Shown piece after piece: positions 33,801 to 43,844 of a stretch of DNA of 64,000 nt (the stretch's first letter is position 1; each line of letters begins with the position of its first letter). A model generated the notes under the pieces. That model searched no databases. It saw only the letters and a list, made by a program, of their open reading frames with translations, and was not told where the DNA came from. A program made the translations under genes and the position numbers. Origin of the DNA: Pteria penguin. Lineage: Eukaryota > Mollusca > Bivalvia > Pterioida > Pteriidae. The stretch lies in the NCBI GenBank assembly GCA_035048485.1, contig CM068589.1, positions 7,062,224 to 7,126,223 on the forward strand, read 5' to 3'.

Positions 33801-34334
33801 AACGAACTTCTGTGTCTCCTTGTCCGTCTCTCTGTCTACATGTTTGTCTGGTAGGATTCACACTTACGAAAAGTGTATAGCAGACATGTTCCTTGGACCC
33901 TTGTTAAACAAATAGTCTGTTAAGATCCAGATCTATCGCTGATTAGGCTAGAGTAAAGATGACCAATGACGTTCTATCATAACAAGTGTCTATAGATGTT
34001 CTTGCAGGATCATATAATGTAGCAAATTAAACATCACTTTTATCGGATTAATGTCTTGGTGATTCCCATGCATGTGAGTATATGACAAGGTTTCTAAGCT
34101 AAGTTTCTATGCTTATCTCCGTATTTATGCTACATTCGTACCTTGTCTTTATGCATTAAAGATGTTATGGGTTATCTACAGGGTTCATCAATATTACGTT
34201 GCTTATTTGTTCTATTTGAGATGATTGTATATTAATGTTATTGTTTATGATGTCTTAGTTAGAGTTTGTCATGATGCAGGCCAGCCACAGATAAATAAAA
34301 TTATTTCAGAAAGTGTTCAGTTATTGTTATAGCT

Positions 34335-34450
34335 CTTTTAATGTAGAGAAGATATAGCTATCATATACAGAGAAGATACCAGCTATCTTATACAGAGAAA
34401 ATACCAGCTATCGCATACAGAGATACTGCCAGCTATTGTAAACAGAGAAT
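34335..34450. repeat. Short tandem repeat, ~27-bp unit
   Basis: ACAGAGAAGATACCAGCTAT recurs about four times. Confidence 0.82.
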
Positions 34451-34461
34451 ATATGAGTTAT

Positions 34462-34625
34462 ACTAGAGCTGTTGTAGGTTTGGCGGTAAAGTGTTTGATT
34501 GGTGGCCGAGAGATGTCAGGGTTCGAGTCCCATGGCGAATTGTCAGTGGTCTGTCTTGGCTAAGAACGAGGTCGAGTGTCACGGCAGATGTTGTCAGGTA
34601 AAAAGTATATCAACTTTGAAACTTT
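34462..34625 (+). mobile_element. SINE head remnant, family B
   Basis: TGTAGGTTTGGCGGTAAAGT, B box GGGTTCGAGTCCC, then CTGTCTTGGCTAAGAACGAG and TCACGGCAGATG; 3' part lost. Confidence 0.6.
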
Positions 34626-35307
34626 AGAAATAAGGTACTAATGTTTCACATTAGTATTCCATGTGGCGAGACCTTTCCATTAATACCATTATTTATGGCC
34701 TTTTGACCTTGACCTTTTCGATTGAATTATGTTCCCGGGGGCATAGTATTTCACAAATACATCTTGGTTAGCCCATGCACAAGGCTATAGACCGGGCGTT
34801 AGATACTCCTCACCTTGGGTTGACCATTGTTTTACATCATTGTACTTCCCTAACGGTGGAATAGTAGACTGAAGCACTATTTTTCTTATGGCTATGTCAC
34901 TTCCCGTTCTCCGGTAGTCCACACTCATCTCCCACGTGCATTATTTTAATATTGCGTCGCCTGCATGTTCTGAGCATACATGAAAGGTGTAGCTCTAGGT
35001 CCCCCACCCTTAATTTCCATGAGACCTCGACGTAGTATGGTTTTTTCATACAAGAGAAGTTCGTGAACATAATGTGTATTCATAAGCAGTAACTCTGTTC
35101 ATTATGTACTGAAAACCAACAGTTTATTGAAACATATTGTAAATAAAGTATAGAGAAACAGAAAAACATATTATAATAATCGTTAACAAATAGATATTTG
35201 ATATGTAATGGTTTGCATGTACTTTGTGGAATAAGTTGAGTACAAGACAAGGTTTAAAAATCTGAAGAACTTCACATCCATAGATTTTTCCGCTTGACTA
35301 ACAATTT

Positions 35308-35311
<4 letters not shown>
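34626..35311. other. Non-coding stretch, likely 3' side of the minus-strand gene
   Basis: Contains the minus-strand AATAAA at 35123-35128; otherwise nothing recognised. Confidence 0.4.
35123..35128 (-). terminator. Possible poly(A) signal of the minus-strand gene
   Basis: TTTATT on the + strand reads AATAAA on the minus strand, about 490 nt after the stop. The motif is common in such AT-rich DNA. Confidence 0.3.
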
Positions 35312-35354
<43 letters not shown>

Positions 35355-35355
35355 T
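35312..35355. repeat. (AT)n microsatellite
   Basis: About 20 AT repeats with one GT interruption. Confidence 0.97.
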
Positions 35356-35620
35356 ACACTTTGACGACTATAAGTTCTATGAGTTACATTTCCCTATACT
35401 CTAGTATTTAAAAATGCAATATGAAGAATTCAAGGTTTATGGATGAAAGTTTACTCATCTGAAATTGAGTCCCCGGTCATTGGGTACCTATGGTCCATTA
35501 ATACTGGGACTTTATAGCAACTCTGTAATAATAATGGGGGATGTTTTAAGATTGTTCATTCCATTGTAACGTGCATTGCATATGATATGACATCTCTTTA
35601 AACTTTTTATCTTCCATGTT

Positions 35621-35759
35621 TCACTGACAGAAGTTCCAGAAGTTTGTGAGGGTTATATCGCTATCTCTAGAATCAGTGGTTGGAGTCTGCTCGTTTCTGT
35701 GGTGTCTCCCTCTGTTCAGAACATCTACGATTGATCGTCCACTTTCGTGTGCCAAAGTC
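35621..35759 (-). CDS. Unrecognised minus-strand gene, exon 3 (last)
   Basis: Completes an Arg codon, then TLAHESGRSIVDVLNRGRHH and a Ser/Thr/Asp-rich tail ending FWNFCQ and TGA at 35623-35621. Acceptor CTGTTTTCAG. Confidence 0.75.
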
Positions 35760-38305
35760 CTGAAAACAGATCATGTAATAAACAAATAACACACTGATAC
35801 TCTTGGTACAGAGAAAATGGTGGTTGATGAACGACTGAAGAATTGAAGCCATGAGAAAGAAGAAAGGGGGAGGGTTACTCTTTATTCAAGAATGGTTCCA
35901 GGAGAGAACAGTATATGATACAGGATGAAATATTTACATATATTCACAAGTATATATATAATTCACTTCTTCAGTAATTTTCACTTCATTTGTATTATTC
36001 GAAGTACCTGCTTTTTACCTCATTTTCTCGTAGTATTTCTTGGACGTGATCGCTCTCCTTATTCGTAACTTCAGCATCTTTATGCTAATTTCATCACGTG
36101 ACAGATGTTCATGGCAGCTCAGAATATCGGATAGGGCCTGCGAGATCTTCAGATCCTTGGACCCGGTCAGGTCATAAAGACCGATAACTCTGTGGATATC
36201 TGCCTAGAACAATAGATTGATTATTATTTTACGTCACTCCAGGATTATTTCACATATATGGTAACGGCAACTGCCTGATGCATTTTATACAAATTTCTAC
36301 CTTTGCAACAGACCCACCCGAAGCCGTGAGGGATCTTTTATGTGTCACGCCTACCGTGACACGTGACCTCGGTTTTTACTGTCTCATATCCGAAAGAGAA
36401 CACCGGTGTGCGCAGAGCGGGAGTCGAACCCGGGACCTCTCGATCACGAGCCAGTCACCTTATCCACTAGGCCACGCCGGCTTCCTAGAACAATAGAAAA
36501 TAATCAAAGCACTGTAATGCTTAAACTTGGTCAGATAATACTGGCTGCTGCGTAGAACAATAGAAAATAATCAAAGCACTGAAATGCTTAGACTCGGTCA
36601 GATAATACTGGCTGATGCCTTGAACAATAGAAAATAATCAAAGCACTGAAATGCTTAGACTCGGTCAGATAATACTGGCGGATGCCTAGAAAAAAAGAAA
36701 ATAATCAAAGCACTTAAATGCTTAGGCTCTGTCAGATATTACTAGCTGATGCCTAGAACAGAAGAAAATAATCAAAGCACTGAAATGTTTAGACTCGGTC
36801 AGACAATACTGGCTGATGCCTAGAACAAAAGAAAATAATCAATAACTGAAATGCTTAGACTCGGTCAGATAATACTGGCTGATGCCTAGAACAATAGAAA
36901 ATAATCAAAGCACTGAAATGTTTAGACTCGGTCAGATAATACTGGCTGATGCCTAGAATAATAAAAAATAATCAAAGCACTGAAATGCTTAGACTCGGTC
37001 AGATAATACTGGCTGATGCCTAGAACAATAGAAAATAATCAAAGCACTGAAATGTTTAGACTCGGTCAGATAATACTGGCTGATGCCTAGAACAATAAAA
37101 AATAATCAAAGCACTGAAATGCTTAGACTCGGTGAGATAATACTGACTGATGCCTAGAACAATAGAAAATAATCAAAGCACTGAAATGTTTAGACTCGGT
37201 CAGATAATACTGGCTGATGCCCAGAACAACAGAAAGTAAAGCACTGAATTGTTTAGACTCGGTCAGACAATACTGGCTGATGCCCAGAACAGTAGAAAAT
37301 AATCAAAGCACTGAAATGTTTAGACTCGGTCAGATAATACTGACTGATGCTTAGAACAAAAGAAAATAATCAAAGCACTGAAATGTTTAGACTCGGTCAG
37401 ACAATACTGCTGAGCCTAGAACAAAAGATAATAATCAAAGCACTGAAATGTTTAGACTTGGTCAGATAATACTGACTGATGCCTTGAACAATAGAAAATA
37501 ATCAAAGCACTGAAATGCTTAGACTTGGTCAGATAATACTGGCTGATGCCTAGAACAATAGAAAATAATCAAAGCACTGAAATGTTTAGACTTGGTCAGA
37601 TAATACGGGCTGATGCCTAGAACAACAGAAAATAAAGCACTGAAATGTTTAGACTCGGTCAGACAATACTGGCTCCGTTGAAAGTTTTGTGTAATTTGTT
37701 TTCTTCGTTACTTTTTTCACGTCCCGCGAAGACCGTTTCATTTCTATTATGGCGGCATTTGTTTGATGAAAGCACACTAATGACGGCCTAAGAACGCACC
37801 CAAAGCCGTAATGGATCTTTTACCCGCCAAGTGTACCGTAACATGGGGCCTCGGTTTTTACTGTCTCATTCAATAAACAGGACATCGGCGAGCGGCCATT
37901 AGAGTTCGTATCTTAGATCTCTCTACAATGAAACAAACTGACTACCGACTGAGTCACGCTTGATTTAAGGTGATATTTATTTTGTCTTAGAGAAGTGTAA
38001 AACAACAAACAATACTCAACAAAGGAGGAAAAAATAGAAACGAAAAGAGTTAAATTTAAATGTTAATGCATTTGACTAAACACATTCATTATGTCAAGTA
38101 CCTGTAGCAGGGAGTGTGACAGGGTTCCGTGTTTCCAGTACTCCGTTTCGTCAATTGTTTCTTCATTTACCGGGAATTTTTTTGAAGTTTGAGTCCATTT
38201 ATTTAAATTCCATTCCACGTGACGTTGTCGTACTACTGTGTATTTAACACCGCAATCTGGAGCCCCCGTACAAGTAGGTTCGGGATTGTCTTGAAAAGAG
38301 TTCAT
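35621..38305 (-). CDS. Unrecognised three-exon gene, 175-residue protein
   Basis: Joined exons on the minus strand: 38305-38102, 36203-36019, 35759-35621 (204+185+139 = 528 nt). An in-frame TAA lies 15 nt before the ATG, phases agree, and all junctions are GT-AG. The protein has an acidic/Cys-containing start (MNSFQDNPEPTCTGAPDCGV), a Trp-rich segment with EWNLNKWTQTSKKF, a predicted helical middle (ADIHRVIGLYDLTGSKDLK, LSDILSCHEHLSRDEISIKM), a basic helix LRIRRAITSKKYYEKM, and a polar tail ending NFWNFCQ. No signal peptide or membrane segment is visible. I do not recognise the family. The composition, the open frame and three fitting exons make a real gene likely. It converges with Dixin. 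Confidence 0.78.
36019..36203 (-). CDS. Unrecognised minus-strand gene, exon 2
   Basis: 61 codons plus two bases, from ADIHRVIGLYDLTG to KKYYEKM. Acceptor CTATTGTTCTAG, donor GTAAAA. The acceptor lies inside a SINE target-site duplication, and the exon's 5' part is the source of the 67-bp array upstream. Confidence 0.78.
36216..36483 (-). mobile_element. SINE, family B, inserted beside a splice acceptor
   Basis: Full-length minus copy: GGCGTGGCCTAGTGGATAAG and GGGTTCGACTCCCG on minus, tail ATTGATTATTATTTTACG on +. Exact 13-bp duplication CCTAGAACAATAG at 36203-36215 and 36484-36496. On the minus strand that duplication reads CTATTGTTCTAG plus one base, the exon 2 acceptor. Confidence 0.93.
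36484..37675 (-). repeat. 67-bp array grown from the minus-strand exon 2 acceptor
   Basis: About 18 copies. On the minus strand the unit reads CTATTGTTCTAG, GCATCAGCCAGTATTATCTG, ACCGAGTCTAAGCATTTCAG, paralleling the real acceptor and exon words CTATTGTTCTAG, GCAGATATCC and CTGACCGGGTCCAAGGATCT. Confidence 0.93.
37765..37968 (-). mobile_element. Degenerate SINE, family B
   Basis: The + strand has CACCCAAAGCCGTAATGGAT, GGGGCCTCGGTTTTTACTGT and a decayed head. Confidence 0.65.
38102..38305 (-). CDS. Unrecognised minus-strand gene, exon 1
   Basis: 68 codons, phase 0 at the end (LSHSLLQ), donor GTACTT. The in-frame stop just upstream supports the start at 38305. Promoter-like motifs lie 130-190 bp upstream. 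Confidence 0.75.
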
Positions 38306-38399
38306 ATTGGTATTTTTTTATCCTTATTGATGCTATGCCTTTCTCTCTCAAAAATTATAACTACTTTTTGCAAATGAATAACGATGTCGGTTTCTGGTT

Positions 38400-38495
38400 G
38401 TTTGTCGCGGAGAACGGAAATGCACGACGTTAGTCACGTGATATTTATTATTTGAGTCGGACAAGGGATACATTATCGGGAAGTGACGTCATCGG
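38400..38495 (-). promoter_or_regulatory. Promoter-like segment with CRE and E-box
   Basis: A full CRE palindrome TGACGTCA is at 38484-38491 and an E-box CACGTG at 38435-38440, 130-190 bp upstream of the minus-strand ATG in a locally CpG-richer stretch. Such motifs are typical of invertebrate promoters; the assignment is inference. Confidence 0.4.
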
Positions 38496-39015
38496 CTGCT
38501 GATTCAGAGATTATTAATTTAGTTGACTTTTGATTTATAATCATTCATACCTTGTTAAGTACACATCACAAATTGAGGCCGTACATGGATCAAACTGAAC
38601 AAAACTTATTTCGTACCGATACATTTAAACTGTCATTACCGTTCAAGAAAGGTACCAGTTTAAAGCAATCACTACAACCAATGGTTTAATATTGTTATTT
38701 ATATGTACCATAAATCTCGTGATAACTCAGTTCTCCTTTTGTATAAATCATAAGAGTAATTGGAAATGCCTAGGGATTCAACTGAATTTCCTAGTCGGTG
38801 TTTTGAATGGTTTTTCTTGACAGCTATTCCCGGCAACGCATTTTAACGTCCTCGATCCTAAATTTTGCACCAAATAACCCGACATCTGACCACTGACTGC
38901 AAGACAAATGATAATAATGTCCATTTTCTGTATGGACATAATATATACGGTAATTATTGACTGAATGTGAAAGCAACATATAGGTAGTTGGACAAAATGT
39001 TGCCCGGGTCGGAGG
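38496..39015. other. Upstream flank of the minus-strand gene
   Basis: No gene or element recognised. Confidence 0.4.
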
Positions 39016-39026
39016 TTTTAAAAGTC

Positions 39027-39303
39027 AAATTCATTGATTGATTATTGTTTTACGTCACTCCACGATTATTTCACGTATATAGTGACGGCATCTGCCTGAT
39101 GCATTGCATACAAATTTAGACCTTTGCAACGGACCCAGTCAAAGCAATGAGGGATCTTTTACGTGCCTCGCCTACCGTGGCACGGGACCTCGGTTTTTAC
39201 TGTCTCCTTCTAAAGACAGAACACCGGTGTGCCCAGGGCGGTAGTCGAACCCGGGACCTCTCGATCAGGAGCCGAGCACCTTATCCACTAGGTCACACCG
39301 GCT
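39027..39303 (-). mobile_element. SINE, family B, with 11-bp target-site duplication
   Basis: Full-length minus copy: tail TTGATTGATTATTGTTTTAC, body GACGGCATCTGCCTGATGC, head complement CCACTAGGTCACACCGGC. TTTTAAAAGTC at 39016-39026 and 39304-39314. Confidence 0.9.
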
Positions 39304-39606
39304 TTTTAAAAGTCCAACAAACCATAATCTCACACTTAGTGAATTACGATTTTGTTTAATTCATACTCTAAACTTGGTAAAGCCAGACTTGATACTTGTT
39401 TACAAATATCAAACAATATAAGTCAAACAAAGAGAAATTCTTGTATCATGTTCAATGTTAACTAAGCATGTGATATTTATCTTGTTGCTTATTCAAACAA
39501 CATATTAATCTGTGTTTATTTTATAAAATGTGGTTTTCTAGAATAGATACTGTTCACACCAAAGACGTTATATTATCAGACAAAACTAATAATACTATCT
39601 ACTCAC

Positions 39607-39684
39607 CGCCCACTCTAAAATCGATCTAAATATCAACTGCTTAGAAGATCCTTGGCAACCTACGGATAATGCTCGTCAACAGTT
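39607..39684 (-). other. Candidate non-coding exon next to the 58-bp array
   Basis: On the minus strand, CGTCATAG then 78 nt then GTGAGT. All three frames contain stops, so if real it would be a 5' UTR exon of the gene at 38305. The neighbouring array repeats the acceptor-like TAGGTCATAG. Weak. Confidence 0.2.
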
Positions 39685-42600
39685 CTATGACGTAACGCGT
39701 TACACATCCCTGGCTGTCTAGGGATGGTGCTCATCAATAGTTCTATAACCTAACACGTTACAGATCCCTGGCTGTCTAGGGATGGTGCTCATCAATAATT
39801 CTATGACCTGACACCTTACAGATCCCTGGCTGTCTAGGGATGGTGCTCATCAATAGTTCTATGACCTAACACGTTACAGATCCCTGGCTGTCTAGGGATG
39901 GTGCTCATCAACAGTTATATGACCTACCGCGTTACAGATCCCTGGCTGTCTAGGGATGGTGCTCATCAACAGTTATATGACCTAACGCGTTACAGATCCC
40001 TGGCTGTCTAGGGATGGTGCTCATCAATAGTTCTATGACCTAACACGTTACAGATCCCTGGCTGTCTAGGGATGGTGCTCATCAATAGTTCTATGACCTA
40101 ACACGTTACAGATCCGTGGCTGTCTAGGGATGGTGCTCATCAACAGTTATATGACCTAACACGTTATAGATCCCTGGCTGTCTAGGGATGGTGCTCATCA
40201 ATATCTCTATGACCTAACACGTTACAGATCCCTGGCTGTCTAGGGATGGTTCTCATCGATCGTTCTAGGACTTAACACGTTACAGATCCCTGGCTGTCTA
40301 GGGACGGTGCTCATCAATAGCTCTATGACATAACACGTTACAGATCCCTGGATGTCTAGGGATGGTGCTCGTCAACAGTTCTATAACGTAACACATTATA
40401 GATCCCTGGCTGTCTAGGGATGGTGCTCATCAATAGCTCTATGACCTAACACGTTACAGATTCCTGGCTGTCTAGGGATAGTGCTCGTTAATAGTTCTAT
40501 GACCTAACACGTTACAGATCCCTGGCTGTCTAGGGATGACGCTCATCAACAGTTATATGACCTAACGCGTTACAGATCCCTGGCTGTCTAGGGATGGTGC
40601 TCATCACTAGTTCTATCACCTAACACGTTACAGATCCCTGGTTGTCTAGGCATAGTGCTCGTTAATAGTTCTATGCCCTAACACGTTACAGATCCCTGGC
40701 TGTCTAGGGATGGTGCTCATCAACAGTTCTATGACCTAACACGTTACAGATCCCTGGTTGTCTAGGGATGGTGCTCATCAATAGTTCTATGACCTAACAC
40801 GTTACAGATCTCTGGCTGTCTAGGGATGGTGCTCATCAACAGTTATATGACCTAACGCGTTACAGATCCCTGGCTGTCTAGGGATGGTGCTCATCAATAG
40901 TTCTATCACCTAACGCGTTACAGATCCCTGGGTGTCTAGGGATGGTGCTCATCAATAATTCTATGACCTGACACCTTACAGATCCCTGGCTGTCTAGGGA
41001 TGGTGCTCATCAATAGTTCTATGACCTAACACGTTACAGATCCCTGGCTGTCTAGGGATGGTGCTCATCAACAGTTACATGACCTAACGCGTTACAGATC
41101 CCTGGCTGTCTAGGGATGGTGCTCCTCAACAGTTATATGACCTAACGCGTTACAGATCCCTGGCTGTCTAGGGATGGTGCTCATCAATAGTTCTATGACC
41201 TAACACGTTACAGATCCCTGGCTGTCTAGGGATGGTGCTCATCAATAGTTCTATGACCTAACACGTTACAGATCCCTGGCTGTCTAGGGATGGTGCTCAT
41301 CAATAATTCTATGACCTGACACGTTACAGATCCCTGGCTGTCTAGGGATGGTGCTCATCAATAATTCTAGGACCTAACACGTTACAGATCCCTGGCTGTC
41401 TAGGGATGGTGCTCATCAATAGCTCTATGACATAACACGTTATAGATCCCTGGCTGTCTAGGGATGGTGCTCGTCAACAGTTCTATGACGTAACACGTTA
41501 TAGATCCCTGGCTGTCTAGGGACGGTGCTCATTAATAGCTCTATGACCTAACACGTTACGCATCCCTGGCTGTCTAGGGACGGTGCTCATCAATAGCTCT
41601 ATGACATAACACGTTATAGATCCCTGGCTGTCTAGGGATGGTGCTCGTCAACAGTTCTATGACGTAACACGTTATAGATCCCTGGCTGTCTAGGGACGGT
41701 GCTCATCAATAGCTCTATGACCTAACACGTTACACATCCCTGGCTGTCTAGGGATGGTGCTCATCAATAGTTCTATCACCTAACACGTTACAGATCCCTG
41801 GTTGTCTAGGCATAGTGCTCGTTAATAGTTCTATGACCTAACACGTTACAGATCCCTGGCTGTCTACGGATGGCACTCATCAACAGTTATATGACCTAAC
41901 GCGTTACAGATCTCTGGCTGTCTAGGGATGGTGCTCATCAATAGTTCTATGACGTAACACTTTACAGATCCCTGGCTGTCTAGGCATAGTGCTCCTTAAT
42001 AGTTCTATGCCCTAACACGTTACAGATCCCTGGCTGTCTAGGGATGGTGCTCATCAACAGTTCTATGACCTAACACTTTACAGATCCCTGGCTGTCTAAA
42101 GATGGTGCTCATCAATAGTTCTAGGACCTAACACGTTACAGATCTCTGGCTGTCTAGGGATGGTGCTCATCAACAGTTATATGACCCAACGCGTTACAGA
42201 TCCCTGGCTGTCTAGGGATGGTGCTCATCAATAGTTCTATGACCTAACACGTTACAGATCCCTGGCTGTCTAGGGATGGTGCTCATCAATAGTTCTATGA
42301 CCTAACACGTTACAGATCCCTGGCTGTCTAGGGATGGTGCTCATCAATAGTTCTATGACCTAACACGTTACAGATCCCTGGCTGTCTAGGGATGGTGCTC
42401 ATCAACAGTTCTATGACCTAACACTTTACAGATCCCTGGCTGTCTAAGGATGGTGCTCATCAATAGTTCTAGGACCTAACACGTTACAGATCTCTGGCTG
42501 TCTAGGGATGGTGCTCATCAACAGTTATATGACCCAACGCGTTACAGATCCCTGGCTGTCTAGGGATGGTGCTCATCAATAGTTCTATGACCTAACACGT

Positions 42601-43715
42601 TACAGATCCCTGGCTGTCTAGGGATGGTGCTCATCAATAGTTCTATGACCTAACACGTTACAGATCCCTGGCTGTCTAGGGATGGTGCTCATCAATAGTT
42701 CTATGACCTAACACGTTACAGATCCCTGGCTGTCTAGGGATGGTGCTCATCAATAGTTCTATGACCTAACACGTTACAGATCCCTGGCTGTCTAGGGATG
42801 GTGCTCATCAATAGTTCTATGACCTAACACGTTACAGATCTCTGGCTATCTAGGGATGGTGCTCATCAACAATTATTTGACCTAACACGTTACAGATCCC
42901 TGGCTGTCCAGGGATGGTGCTCATCAACAGTTATATGACCTAATGCGTTACAGATCCCTGGCTATCTAGGGATGGTGTTCATCAATAGTTCTATGACCTA
43001 AACACGTTACAGATCCCTGGCTGTCTAGGGATGGTGCTCATCAATAGTTCTATGACCTAACACGTTACAGATCCCTGGCTGTCTAGGGATGGTGCTCATC
43101 AATAATTCTATGACCTGACACGTTACAGATCCCTGGCTGTCTAGGGATGGTGCTCATCAACAGTTCTATGACCTAACACGTTACAGATCCCTGGCTGTCT
43201 AGGGATTGTGCTCATCAATAGCTCTATGACCTAACACGTTACAGATCCCTGGCTGTCTAGGGATGGTGCTCATCAATAGTTCTATCACCTAACACGTTAC
43301 AGATCCCTGGCTGTCTAGGGACGGTGCTCATCAATAGCTCTATGACCTAACACGTTATAGATCCCTGGCTGTCTAGGGATGGTGCTCGTCAACAGTTCTA
43401 TGACGTAACACGTTATAGATCCCTGGCTGTCTAGGGACGGTGCTTATCAATAGCTCTATGACCTAACACGTTACAGATCCCTGGCTGTCTAAGAATGGTG
43501 CTCGTTAATAGTTCTATGACCTAACAAGTTACAGATCCCTGGTTGTCTAAGGATGGTGCTCATCAATAATTCTATGACCTGACACGTTACAGATCCCTGG
43601 CTGTCTAGAATGGTGCACGTCAATAGTTCTATGAAGTAACACGTTATAGATCCCTCGATATCTAGGAATGGTGCCTAACACGGACCTAACACGTTACAGA
43701 TTTTTGACTGCCTAG
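39665..43715. repeat. 58-bp satellite block, about 70 copies
   Basis: Unit GATCCCTGGCTGTCTAGGGA, TGGTGCTCATCAATAGTTCT, ATGACCTAACACGTTACA. ATCCCT...AGGGAT forms a dyad in each unit. Multi-unit blocks recur (for example 42040-42190 and 42400-42540). Confidence 0.98.
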
Positions 43716-43844
43716 GGATTGTGCACGTCAATAGTTCTTACAAGATTTGAGCAATACTCAACTAGAGCCGTCGTGACATTTAATAGAATATTTCCCAAAT
43801 TTTTATACAAAACTTCAAATGTGGCAAAAATTATTCCTTGCCGT

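Noticed and set aside
39665..43715. CRISPR-like regular array
   Set aside because: Units are contiguous without unique spacers and the DNA is eukaryotic; it is a satellite.
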